In this document: positions 39,470 through 50,450 of the stretch, piece by piece
Layout of the letters: each line of letters starts with the position of its first letter
How positions within the stretch are numbered: the stretch's first letter is position 1
Assembly: GCA_036874045.1 (NCBI GenBank)
Contig: JAZBRI010000011.1
Coordinates: 13,100,001-13,164,000, forward strand
Length of the DNA: 64,000 nucleotides
Direction of reading: 5' to 3'
Origin: Cymodocea nodosa
Lineage: Eukaryota; Streptophyta; Magnoliopsida; Alismatales; Cymodoceaceae
The notes under the pieces: model-generated
Told to the model about the DNA's origin: nothing
Database searches by the model: none
What the model saw: the letters and a program-made list of their open reading frames with translations, nothing else
Program-made: the position numbers and the translations under genes

Positions 39470-40165
39470 TTATATATTCATAGGTAACAGAGGGAAATTT
39501 CATCATTTCCCACCACGTACTGTCATCTCCCCTTGTTAACCGATGGCTCAAATTCCTAGTTTCCATTTATCAATCATTTCTTCTTAATGAAGGCTCATTG
39601 ATTCTCCACCTGGCTATTCAATCTCTTATGCATCACTTCCATTCACTAAGGCTTATTGTAAATTTTTTACACTGATTTCGTTCTGTCATCTATTCTAGCA
39701 GTGTAGATTAATTTACTCATCAATTTTTGAAACTCACTTCACTGCGGAATTGGTTTGATTTCACTTGAAAGTTAAGTTGTAACGGGTTAATTAGAAACTA
39801 ACTTCTCATCCAACCATTTTAAGTTAACAGGTAATGGTTCGAGTTACGATTTAAAATAATGGGTTGGGATTGGGTTAGCGAGTTAAACGGTGGTGAGCCT
39901 TTTAACTTAAATTTAATCATTTTCTCAGACCATTTAAGATTTTTTATAGACTAAATTAAATTAAAAAATTGACGTAAGTATTATTTAATTCATACATTTA
40001 CTAAAAAGTAGTAAAGATGATATTATATATAAAATGTTAAAAAATCAAGCTTTTCTAACCATATATTACATTTAACCATGAAATGTATTATACCTAACCT
40101 ATTTAAAATACTAAATGATATTTACAAAATTAAGATTAGAATGTAAATGTTGAATTTTTTTTGTA

Positions 40166-40184
40166 ATATATATATATATATATA
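40166..40184 (+). repeat. (TA)n microsatellite
   Basis: Short uninterrupted TA run in AT-rich intergenic DNA. Confidence 0.8.
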
Positions 40185-42039
40185 ATGAACTAATGCAACG
40201 GATAACATATTAATGGATGATCTGTACCTTAACTTGGTAAGACAATAGATTAAGGTTAACAAATCATAAAGGAATAAAAATCACCATTTACAACAGGTCA
40301 GATCGACTTCGTAGGTGAATTTAGTAAAAGTTTAAATCAAAATCAAGACTCTTCCTTTATATAACACTGGATTTTATTTATTTTCTATCGATTAAGGATT
40401 TTATTTTAACAAAAATGTTACATATCTGAGATGTTCTGGTTAGACTCTAACCAGATTTTTATGTATTAAATTTCGATTTTCGGAAGACTTGATCTCCTAA
40501 TTAGCTAGCTAAACCTTTTCTTAGCTCGTGATCGTAGAAGATTTTATAATGATTCTGATCGTGTCGTTAAATATCTTTGTTTCCCATCAATGTATTTGGA
40601 ACATCTTGCAGGTTCTGGCATCCATCATCATCCCTCCTCTCAGATCTGTATTTGAAACCGAATCCATCGGAAGATGATATATATATCCTGCAAGAAAGAA
40701 GAGGAGGCCCAGGGGACGAGGATGAGATGAGGACAAGCAGAGGAGCCAGAAGGGTTTAGGATCGAGAAGAAGCGGCCACATGTACGCCGCAGGGTACAAA
40801 GCTAGTGGAGTCTTCTTCACTTGCGTGTTTGATTTCTCTGTTCAGCAAAGCCCAGGAAGAAAACAAGAACAGGAACGCGTGTAAACTCCTCCGGTGACTG
40901 CTGCCTCTTCTATCTCTTCCCCCCTCTTGTATTGCGAACTCATAAATATCTGTCTCCTCTCCTCCTCTTCCCGTTTGCTTCTTCAGATTTTACGTTCTGC
41001 GGACGTACGAAGAAGTTCAACAAAAATTAACAAAGTAAATCAAAGAGCCAGCAAGACATGAACAGAGAGGAATCTTTATAGTATCTCCAGACAAGGTAAA
41101 ATATTATGGTTAGTGTTTTTTTTTAAAAAAAAATTTGATGTGAAATTTAAGTGGAAGTAAGGTGATATGTTTGATGGCAAGTATTGGTTGAAAAGTCATC
41201 AATAAATGGCTCTTAAAAATTAATTCTAAGTATAGACCCGAAGATATCCTCTGAGAAACCTTGAGCAAAGAACTTTAGAAAAATATTTCTCAGCGACGAA
41301 GGTCCTCTCCTTCCACCGTTGCGTCGTGAATCTTCTATTTTATTATAGGAAAATTAATTCCAAGAAGTTGAATCTCTTTATATACGGTGGTACGGTGGCG
41401 TGTCAAGCTGTGAGCTGTTGCTTGCGCAGAACGCCATGTGCTCATATGACGCGACGATATCTATATACATAAATATGATGAATTATGTGTTAACAATTTC
41501 CTTAATTTGGAAAGCACAGAAAAATCAGCCACTGTTTGCCGACAACTCAACTTCTAGACATAATGAAGGCTAAGTGGTTGCCACCGGTCCGTTCCAATTT
41601 GAAAAATAAAATAAAATAATAAAAAACCCGGTTCGTCCAAGGACGGGAACGTCCGGTGACGTACAAAAAAAAAAAAAAAAGTCGAGAAAGGACGGGAAAG
41701 GCCGGGACCCTCCGCGGTCACGGGTGCCACACGATAATATCTGCTCGGGTCACGGGTTGTCACCAAGCCCGTGGGGCCCGCCTGAAACCCTCCCAGCCCC
41801 AGAACCGAGAAGGCGTATCTCCAGAATGTGTATTTTCTATAATGAATTGTGAAGGGTTTTGGTAGTATAGATTATTTTACGGTGGAATCGCATTGAGATT
41901 GAGGAAGACGGGTGGCCCCAGTCTGAATTCCAGCCACAAACACATGTGAGTGTGCTCAAATATCTAGCGAAGACGTGGGACCAGACGACGAAGGCTGGGC
42001 CCACGAGTTCATGAACAGGCTGCGGTCGACTACAAATAA

Positions 42040-44088
42040 ATGGCTCTCTCGTTGCCCAACCGCCGCAGTGGTGGCACGGTGGTACCGGAGATGATGATGA
42101 ATGTGGGAGACGACGAAGGAGGCGGGGGATGCGAGATCGAAGCCAGAGGAATCAGCTTCAAGATCATCACCCCTTCCTCCTCCACTGCCAGAAGTCCGTT
42201 CAGGGTCTGGACTAGGGATGACGACGACTCCCAGGTGAGAGGAGAGAAGGTCGCGGTTGATCACGAGGAGAATGGTACTAATTATTATGATGACAAGGGT
42301 GAAGGTGGTGGGAGAGGAGACCACGTCCGTCACGTCCTCAAGGACGTCAGCTGTAAGGCCAAGCCCTGGGAGGTCCTGGCCGTGGTCGGACCCAGTGGCG
42401 CCGGGAAGTCCACTCTCCTGGAGGTCCTCGCGGGGAAGCTGCCGCTGCCGGCGTCTCCACCGGCGCTGTTCGTCGACGGGAAGCCGATCGACGACTGCAA
42501 ATTCAGGAAGATCTCCGGGTACGTCACGCAGACGGATGTGCTGTTTCCACTCCTCACCGTCCGGGAGACCCTACTCTTCAGCGCCAGGCTACGCCTCCGA
42601 CTATCCGGGCCGGAGATCGCCGCCAGGGTCGATTCTCTCGTCCAAGAGCTAGGACTCGAGCGTGTGGCTGACGCGCGCGTCGGGGACGATAGAGTCCGTG
42701 GGGTGTCCGGTGGCGAGAGAAGGCGGGTGTCGATCGGGGTGGAGGTGGTGCACGACCCGAGGGTGCTGATCCTGGATGAGCCCACGTCGGGCCTCGACAG
42801 CGCGGCGGCGCTGCAGATCGTGGACATGCTCAAGTCCATGGCGGAGGTGCGTGGCCGGACCATCGTTCTCAGCATTCACCAACCGGGATTCCGGATCGTC
42901 AAGCTCTTCAATTCGACCCTCCTCATGGCCGGCGGATCGGTTGTCCACCATGGCACCGTCGAGCAGCTTCATGCGTATGTGAGGTCGGTGGGTCTGGAGA
43001 TGCCACTCCACGTCAACGTCGTCGAATTCGCCATGGACGCCATCGATACCCTGCAACAGCACAAGCTGATGCAACAAAAGAAGACGGCACTTGGCCATGA
43101 CAACCACGGTGACTTGCATGATTCCAAGAAGAGAGAAAGATGCACGTTGCAGGATTTCTTCGGTCCCACTACTACTAATAAGGCGGCGGCCGACGTGGTT
43201 AGCCCTCTTTGTCACGGTGGATACGCCAATTCCTGGCTGGGGGAGACGGCGATCCTGACGCACCGCTACCTAAAGAACGTGTTCCGGACGAAGGAGCTCT
43301 TCGCCTGCCGGACAATCCAGATGCTGGTGTCCGGCCTCGTGCTGGGCTCCATCTTCTACAAGCTGGGCAACACAACCGTCGGCGCCATGGAAAGAGTCGG
43401 GCTGTTCGCATTCACGTTGACGTTCCTGCTCTCCTGCACGACGGAGGCCCTTCCGATCTTCCTCCAGGAAAGGCAGATAATCATGAAGGAGACGTCGGCG
43501 GGTAGCTACCGGCTGTCGTCCTATGTAGCCGCGAACGGGCTTGTCTTCCTCCCATTCCAACTCATCCTCGCCCTCCTCTTCTCCCTCCCACTCTACCTCC
43601 TGGTCGGCCTCAACCAAACCTTCCCCGCCTTCCTCTACTTCCTCCTCCTGATATGGCTCATCCTCTACACCGCCAACTCCATCGTCGTGTGCGTCAGCTC
43701 CGTGGCCTCCGACTTCATCGTGGGGAACTCGATGGTGAACGGCGTGATGGGGGCCTTCTTCCTTTTCTCCGGCTACTTCATAAGGAAGGAGGGGATCCCC
43801 AGCTACTGGCTGTTCGCGCACTACATATCTCTGTTCAAGTACCCCTTCGAGGGCTTCTTGGTGAACGAGTTCTCCGGGGAAGGGAGGTGCCTGGAGTACA
43901 GGGGAGGTGTGTGTGTGGTGGGCGGAGACCAAGTGCTGAGCGAGGTCGGGCTGGGGGCTGAGAGCAGGTGGACCAATGTGACCGCCATGCTAGGGTTCAT
44001 AGTCTTCTACAGGTTCCTCTCCTACGTACTGCTCAAGTGCAGGTGTAGGTGTGCCCAGAAGGGTGGCCTGAGAAGAGTCCTGAGTTAG
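42040..44088 (+). CDS. ABCG5: Half-size ABC transporter G family member, ABCG5-like (WBC/RCN1 clade), 682 aa
   Basis: A single intronless frame encodes a complete half-transporter. The nucleotide-binding domain comes first: CEIEARGISFKI near 30-41, Walker A GPSGAGKST at 117-125, signature VSGGE at 222-226, Walker B and D-loop VLILDEPTSGLD at 242-253, then SIHQPGFRIVK with the switch His. The membrane domain (about 395-670) contains RTKELFACRTIQM, LPIFLQERQIIMKETSAGSYR and HYISLFKYPFEGFLVNEFSGEG, ending with a Cys/Arg-rich tail. Overall layout and motifs match Arabidopsis ABCG5 and rice RCN1/OsABCG5. Those act at the plasma membrane in cuticle or suberin barrier formation, and rice RCN1 also affects branching. 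Such half-transporters dimerise. The N-terminal 15-100 stretch is low-complexity and rich in Asp and Gly. Coding GC is far above the surroundings. No in-frame upstream ATG is preferable. Confidence 0.95.
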   Translation: MALSLPNRRSGGTVVPEMMMNVGDDEGGGGCEIEARGISFKIITPSSSTARSPFRVWTRDDDDSQVRGEKVAVDHEENGTNYYDDKGEGGGRGDHVRHVLKDVSCKAKPWEVLAVVGPSGAGKSTLLEVLAGKLPLPASPPALFVDGKPIDDCKFRKISGYVTQTDVLFPLLTVRETLLFSARLRLRLSGPEIAARVDSLVQELGLERVADARVGDDRVRGVSGGERRRVSIGVEVVHDPRVLILDEPTSGLDSAAALQIVDMLKSMAEVRGRTIVLSIHQPGFRIVKLFNSTLLMAGGSVVHHGTVEQLHAYVRSVGLEMPLHVNVVEFAMDAIDTLQQHKLMQQKKTALGHDNHGDLHDSKKRERCTLQDFFGPTTTNKAAADVVSPLCHGGYANSWLGETAILTHRYLKNVFRTKELFACRTIQMLVSGLVLGSIFYKLGNTTVGAMERVGLFAFTLTFLLSCTTEALPIFLQERQIIMKETSAGSYRLSSYVAANGLVFLPFQLILALLFSLPLYLLVGLNQTFPAFLYFLLLIWLILYTANSIVVCVSSVASDFIVGNSMVNGVMGAFFLFSGYFIRKEGIPSYWLFAHYISLFKYPFEGFLVNEFSGEGRCLEYRGGVCVVGGDQVLSEVGLGAESRWTNVTAMLGFIVFYRFLSYVLLKCRCRCAQKGGLRRVLS

Positions 44089-44090
44089 AT

Positions 44091-44123
<33 letters not shown>

Positions 44124-44539
44124 AGGATCTTTCAGACTTGTCTGTCACAGGCCGTCATCTTTTCTTTTCGTAGGTCATGTGAATTATGTGGGTTTTTTTA
44201 TAAAATTATATATATATGTTGAAATAGCATAATTTTTCAAGAGATGGGACTAATCTTGGTAATACTAAGGCACAATCATACTCAACGTACCGTTTAAATC
44301 AACTAAATCATTGCTAAGATATATATATATATATATATGTATATATGCATAAAAAAATACCTTCTATTGGCGTCTAGGAAATTTCTTATGGATACGACAT
44401 GTGACACCTTTAAAGGTTGTCATTCTTCTTCTTCTTCTTTCTTTTCTTCTCTATTTTTTTCTTCTTCGTCATCGACATCACCCTCCATCGTGCTCCCAAA
44501 AGGCAGCTGCAAACGACGACACGGGTGAACAAAAGGTCT

Positions 44540-44540
<1 letters not shown>

Positions 44541-44592
<52 letters not shown>

Positions 44593-44628
44593 GTGCGTGC
44601 GTGCGTGTGTGTGTGTGTGTGTGTGTGT
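44541..44628 (+). repeat. Compound (CT)n(TA)n(TG)n microsatellite
   Basis: A CT tract of about 30 bases passes directly into TA and then into a GTGC/TG tract ending at about 44628. All are nearly pure. Confidence 0.95.
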
Positions 44629-44999
44629 TATTTAAAAAAAAACAATTAGCATATTGGAACTAGATTAATGTGATATTTGAAATCACAAAGAGAGGATTGA
44701 CCACATGACATTAATGTAGAAGTTGCAGATCTAATCGATCCCTTCCATTAAATTCGACTACGGAGATTGCAAAACTTCCATCAAAGTTAAATTTTTTTGA
44801 CTCAAACCTAGAAATGGTCGAAGGGTATTGAAATAATCGTATATTGACCTTCTACTCTTAATCAATTAATTTTAATTTTGAGTTAAATGTCTACGTCTCA
44901 ACACTGTGCCATTTCATGGCATATGACTTGGTGATGTTGTCTAATGTAATATTATTGTCGTAACGTAGTTTATAGCCAGTAACTTGAATGAGCCACCTA

Positions 45000-45230
45000 A
45001 ATTAGAAAGTAGTTATGTTAGCCATGCCATTTGATTGTAGATGAGTCCATGCATTGTGCTATACTAAGCATCAATAAAAGATGTAGAAATTATTTCTAGC
45101 TTTTTCGTCTTCTACGAAATGATTGAATTTCCATTATGAACAATGAAATCAACAGTAGATCATCAATGTTGATCAGGCAACTAGTCCAATTTGCATCACA
45201 ATAGTGTTCTGAGTAAAAGTTTGAGGTTTT
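45000..45230 (-). mobile_element. Decayed Ty1/Copia RNase H fragment
   Basis: Minus-strand translation gives YCDANWTSCLIN, then after frame changes a patch with EYSTMHGLIYNQMAWL. These match the Copia RNase H blocks YCDADWAGC and AEYRAMA-WL in the right order and spacing. Stops and frameshifts are present and no LTR is seen. Confidence 0.65.
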
Positions 45231-46802
45231 ATTTAGACAATTTCCTTGATTTGGTGCTTGAGGCATACATCTCTAAACATGAACATTAACATTAATTGTA
45301 GTACTGCTCCTTTAAATCATACATATTTCCTATAATTTCATTTAATCTTCTCCATTCTTGTCAGCATTAATTCGAATTTCTCAACGTTACTTTGGGCTAA
45401 TTTAAATCATTTTCCAGAAAGAAGGGAACCATTAAGCTAGCTCGGCAGGAAAGTCCTTCATTGGATCTAAATATAAATCTAAATGTGCCATAGATGTTGG
45501 TGTTCATCTATACCCAAACAAAAAAAAAATTGATTCGACCTATTTTTTGCTTGAAGAATGAAGACTTTATAAAAGAGGAAAATATCAGCTACGTTATTAC
45601 CCGACGTTGGTTTTAGTACTGGCATGTCTCATATGATAAAAAATAACTTCTTTGGTGGGAACTTGTTTCGTCGATAATAGTACTATTTTTGTTGGTATTC
45701 CAACATCTCACGTCTTTCTTCAAAATGAAGTAAAAGATTGACGGCATTATTTTCTTTCGATGGGAATGATTTTTATGTTTATAAAAATTCTAATATACTG
45801 CTCTTGCATGGTCAATTAGCAATCCCATTTTAATCGCAAGCATCAACGACACTGTTGCTGTTAACCATTAGTTAATCAAGGTGACGTTGTTTAAGACACA
45901 CAAAATCATGCATCCAAGTTGTCACACGTTAAAAATTCGAAAAATGAATACATTCAATTCTCTTACGAAACCGTAAGTCTTTTGTTATCTCTTTGATTAC
46001 GAATTCAAACTTTGTGGCAATGAAAATGTAAAGATTATCTTAACAGCCTGATGTCCCTGGGGTTTCAAACGACATGAACGATGACTTCATCTTTGATTGC
46101 TAGCGTGTGCTGGAGTTACCAGTCTCATGTTCATAAGAACGTGTTCAAAGTTGTTCCTTGTAACGCGATATTTTATTTGCTTGCTATTAACTAATTTTAA
46201 GATAACTTTTCATTAGGACATCAAAGTTTGATTGATTCGCATAGATCACGACACTTAGCGTACTAAACGAGTCCTCCGGGATCGTTTGGTTGCTTTCATC
46301 ACTTCCAGATCGACGAGTACGTACGTGCGAAAGTGCAACGTCCACTCCCGATCATATATATCAGGCGCGCGCGCGCACTCGGGCGCTTGTCATCACCTTG
46401 ACGATATGCTTGCGCAGGCTTAATCGACACAGCTTTAGTCTTCTCGGTGATTAAAGTAGATGCGTGTATCTTAATTCTACGACAATGGTAGTATCTTTTT
46501 GGGCAATAAGATTCAACCACGTACGTGTATACGTACCAGTGTATTATGCAAGCAAGTCGAAAGGATGCCCTTTTATTAATTTGAAAAGAGTGTTCAGAAG
46601 TGTGGATTAATTCTTGAGAGACGACAGGGGAGTGGTACTGATCTGCTGTTTCGTGTTGGAAAACGAAGCCAAACAAGAAAAACACTCGATCGAGCATTGG
46701 ATCGGGAATGGCTGGGCATTTTGGAGGAGGAAGAAGAAGAAGAAATGGTTGTCTTCCCCTTTCGATTTCTTCTTCCTCGTTGACATATGTTAGAAACGGG
46801 TC

Positions 46803-47629
46803 CTAATCTTTCGGCAGGCATATGTCGTCCACATCATCGTCAAGGCTTAAGAACACTTCGTCCAAGCTCGACAGCTCTGCCGACCCATCGTCGTCGTGGT
46901 GGTGGCAGATTCGTTCGAACAAGCGGCACAGAACCCACAAGCCACTTTCCTGCAAACACCGGCATGCACATGTGAAACCATGGAATATATATTTACATAT
47001 ATATGTATGTATACGTTTGGTTGATTAATTTCCACTTACTTGCGTTGTTCCCTTTTTGGAAGATCTCCTCCTCCTACTGCTGCTGCTGCTGCTGGTGGTG
47101 GTGGTGGTACTACTGCAACCCTGATCCGACAAATAATGGTACTCGTGCATCATCCAAATATTGGTCGTCGCTCCTTCACCGTCGCAGAAGGCGAGAAGCT
47201 TCTTGACGCCGATGGTCTCGTTGCCGCTCATGACCGTCTCATCGTCACCGACCGCCGTCCAATAGCCAATGGCGGAAGCAGGCCTGTCTTGCTTCTTGCT
47301 GAAGAAATACCAACCATCTCCTCCGGCCAGCGCCTTCCCTGTGCAGCCATGCGTCAAAATGTACGTCGATGCGTTTTGATAGAAATCACAAGCATTGGTG
47401 TGTGTATGTATGTATAACTAATCAATGCATGAGTGGCCGAAGTAATTAAAATTAGGCTACCAGTTAATTCCCAGGGGTGTTGGAGGGAAAGGTCAAGGAT
47501 TGGGATGATGTCGGGGTGATGGGAAGATGAGAGCGTGGCCTTGGGGCGGAGGAAGTGAAGCACAAGCTCCTCGTCTGTGGGGAAGAAGTGAAAACCAGGA
47601 GGAAGCTGCTTGCGGGCTTCGCCTCCCAT
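46803..47629 (-). CDS. XND1: NAC transcription factor, XND1/NAC104-like, 204 aa
   Basis: Exons: 47461-47629, 47040-47338 and 46803-46949, with GT-AG junctions in phases 1 and 0, giving 205 codons with the stop. The NAC domain fills most of the protein: LPPGFHFFPTDEELVLHFL (9-27), HPDIIPILDL and HPWELTGKAL, GWYFFSKK, NGYW-like IGYWTAVG, IGVKKLLAFCDG, WMMHEYHYL, and then WVLCRLFERIC in exon 3. The acidic tail ELSSLDEVFLSLDDD is the hallmark of XND1, a small nuclear NAC that restrains xylem vessel differentiation and cell death and binds retinoblastoma-related protein. The length fits (Arabidopsis XND1 is about 190 aa). Exon 2 contains a Thr5-Ser6 run encoded by a triplet microsatellite. A strong TATA box lies about 120 bases upstream. 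Confidence 0.94.
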
Positions 47630-47652
47630 TTTTGCTAGCTTTCTGTCGCACG

Positions 47653-47675
47653 GAAGAAGAAGAAGAAGAAGAAGA
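47653..47675 (+). repeat. (AAG)n microsatellite in the XND1-like 5' leader
   Basis: A pure AAG/GAA tract (CTT on the gene strand) lies about 25-45 bases upstream of the ATG, probably in the 5' UTR. Confidence 0.9.
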
Positions 47676-47746
47676 GGTAATAATGAGGGGGAGGGAGGGG
47701 AAGAAGCACTGGAGTGGTATTTGGGATGGGTCTGTGCATGGGTGAA

Positions 47747-47755
47747 CTTTTATAG
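47747..47755 (-). promoter_or_regulatory. TATA box of the XND1-like gene
   Basis: The minus strand reads CTATAAAAG, a near-consensus plant TATA box. It sits 118-126 bases above the ATG, so a start about 30 bases downstream gives a 5' UTR of about 90 bases containing the AAG repeat. A GA-rich tract lies just further upstream (about 47769-47791), as is common in plant core promoters. Confidence 0.6.
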
Positions 47756-50139
47756 AACACGATTGCTAGAGAGAGAGAGAGAGAGGGAGACGTAAGGGGC
47801 AAGCTTGCGTCGTGGAGAAACTTAGAGATGGGACTTCTCCATATTTGGAAGTAGATGGGACCTCAGTTAAAGTTTTTCATTTGTTGTACAAGATTGTATT
47901 TTATCATATCACATTATTTAAATTTCTTTTGCCGATGATGATCATCCTTGTATCTTTCATTGTTTCAAGTAGATTATAAGTACCAATGATGTGCTTGCAT
48001 GAAATTGGTTGAAAATATATAGAGCCCCGACAAACGTACCACAACGGATGATTTGAAACTTTGAACCCTCTCTTCTGTGATGACAGGGCAGCTAGAATGC
48101 CGAACCCGGTTGATTGGTTTCTTGGTTCTCATGATTCTGAAATCAATCAAATATTAGTTCAATGCAGGTCCAGGTTTCATCTTTATCATTAATTATCATA
48201 TATCCCCTAGGCTTCACTTCATCTTAATTTCACGTACCCTTCGAAATTAAAACCCACGATGGCATAAGGCAATTAAGCAACGCCCACTAATCATTGGGAT
48301 GAAGAAGACGACTGAGCAAGACCAACCCCTACAAGTTGTTTAATCAACACTGGTGCTTTGCCAACAATATTATTGTCTCAGGTGTGAGCCCTTCAAAACC
48401 AAGTGGTGCTTGAGGGAGCACTGACTATGACTTGGGATGGTACGACAACCAGCTGGGAAAGTGGTTGGTTCACTGAAGGTTGCCTTGTGTTAAAAAAGTT
48501 GCCTTGTCAACATTGAAGTGTACTTAAGAGGACATAAAATTAATTAAGAACAACAAGCTAGGACTCATGAGAGAATACCATATGCATGCAATGAAGTAAT
48601 GAGCAACAAGGTCTCAAAACTATATATAGTTCAAGACGAACGAATACAGCATTTTCAACTAAGATCTACAAAATGATCATGAGTGGGCTCACTCTCCATG
48701 ATATAGACTAGCAAGCTTCAAATTTCACTTTTATAGCTCTATTTTACATGTGCATAATCGTTTTAATTTCTACCTTTTGCTGTTCGTTTAATTTTTTACA
48801 ATCATGATGCCATCGATCATCTCCTCCAACTATTGCATGATTTGGTGGCTTTCACATAAGAATTCACAAAATTTATCGCACGGGCATTGATACATAACAT
48901 CTTGTTTTTCTAAATGACATCAAGGGAGGGTTTATATCACCAAGAAAACTAGTAATTAGAAACTTTGGAAAGTTTTCTTATCTTTCTTGGTATTTATGTT
49001 ATCTTAAAAAGTTGAAAATAAAATTCTAACTTTCTAAGGTACGAAAGAAAAATCATTTTCAACTTTTAAATCATCAAAAGCCTGAAGGCTGAGAAATACC
49101 AAATATTCATTTGTATATGTTAATATAACAAGTATGCTAATATATAATAAATATTATTATAGTATTTAAATATTATGTGATATAAATATTTTTAATTTGT
49201 ATAAAGTAATATAAATAGTAATATAGTATATATCAATATTTATGATTATAATTATAAAGTAACATATTATGAATATATATAATATATAAATGTAATATAA
49301 TTATAACTATTATTATATATGCTATTTTTTTATTATAATTATAGTTATTATATTTCAATTTATCATAATTATGTTGATATCTATATCATATTTATTATAT
49401 GTTAATAATTACATTATTATTTATATGATTATCATCATATTATAATCCATTTAATTATTAGTAGTTTATGATTTATTATGAGGTCAATAATATTAATATT
49501 AAAGTTTAAGTTATTCGTCAAAACTTTAAACTACACAATTTTCTAACTTTTTGATAGTGGCACAAATAACTTTAAATTTTACTTTTCTAATTTTTTGATA
49601 TTCTAATTCCTATCTTTTTTTGACTTTCTATTTTTTCAATTTCTACAATTTTTGATGTGACGTAATGGGAGTATAGTATAGGCTAGAGATGAATGAACAT
49701 TAAATATTGAATATACTTATATATGTATGCAATAGAAGAAGGAGCTATGGTGGGCAAGGTGATTTGGAAGAGGAGTTGAGTTAGGTAGGGTGAGCAGGAG
49801 AGAAGCATCAAAGGGAGTTGAGGCAAGCTGATGAATAAGAGGAGCCAAGGACAATCAGCGTCCGAAGTAGGCAATGCAATAGAAGGCTAGGGCAAGAGGA
49901 AGAGCCAAGGAAGGTCGACTAAGGTTGGGGAGAAGGGGGGGTGCGAATGGAGGAATTGAGATTAGGGTAGTAGGAGAATGACTTGAATCAACACTTAATG
50001 AAGGAGGAGTCGAGGCACAGGCAATGGTGGAGAAGCTAAGGCGGATGAGGTAAAAATGAAATGAAAATCTATTTTGCAAGTTTAATGGGGGCATAGCAAA
50101 GTCAGTAAATATATCATCGTCACTCTTGTTATGTCCTTG

Positions 50140-50450
50140 CAACTAAAATGAATATATGATTGCCCGTTTCATGAGGGTACATAGTGAACACACTGTCTTT
50201 GCAATGTCTTGATCATAAGAAAATTTAGTTACAATGTCCTCTCACAAACTTTCCTCACTAATTGAAATGATAAAAAAATATTAATGAATTGTCAAATAAC
50301 TTGCAAAGACATAATGTGGGCACTATCCTCATCATGTGCTCACTTGAGTAATTTTAGTGAGAAATCGTCCTAATTAAATCATCTCTAATTACTTTAATTA
50401 TAAACGTTTACTAGGATGTGTCCTCACAAAGTCACATTTTTCTTACAGTG
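50140..50450 (-). mobile_element. Terminal segment of a CACTA (En/Spm-type) transposon
   Basis: On the minus strand the segment starts CACTGTAAGAAAAATGTGA, very close to the CACTACAAGAAAAATG terminus common in plant CACTA elements. It is followed by the kind of repetitive subterminal sequence with AAAT/ACAT motifs expected there. The opposite end was not found and no transposase is seen. The left limit given is arbitrary. Confidence 0.5.

Larger units (their letters stand above)
35471..42039. other. Intergenic region between the 242-aa gene and ABCG5-like gene
   Basis: About 6.6 kb with no supported gene. It includes a possible tRNA-derived SINE trace at about 35545-35640, a probable 2.7 kb TIR element, an exact tandem duplication, and AT-rich filler. 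The stretch 38930-39350 is GC-richer with short frames full of simple Arg/Gly/Ser codons that look non-functional. The stretch 40570-41000 is also GC-richer with a possible transcript but no recognisable protein. The last few hundred bases should include the ABCG promoter. Confidence 0.5.
44089..46802. other. Intergenic region between ABCG5-like and XND1-like genes
   Basis: The genes converge, so both 3' UTRs lie here. Immediately after the ABCG stop is a GAC-rich triplet repeat (about 44090-44125), then a TA tract near 44320 and a compound CT/TA/TG microsatellite. A decayed Copia RNase H piece lies at about 45000-45230. The remainder is AT-rich with no supported feature. An alternating GC tract lies at about 46364-46376. 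Confidence 0.55.

Noticed and set aside
40577..40870. Possible small gene near 40.6 kb
   Set aside because: Frame is short, broken by stops, unlike any family I know, with no promoter or splice pattern.
43270..43932. 220-codon frame antisense to the ABCG gene
   Set aside because: Acidic low-complexity translation (Glu/Gly/Val rich) created by high GC3 on the opposite strand. Shadow of the real gene.
46364..46376. Alternating GC tract as a possible Z-DNA regulatory site
   Set aside because: Too short and far from any promoter to support a function.
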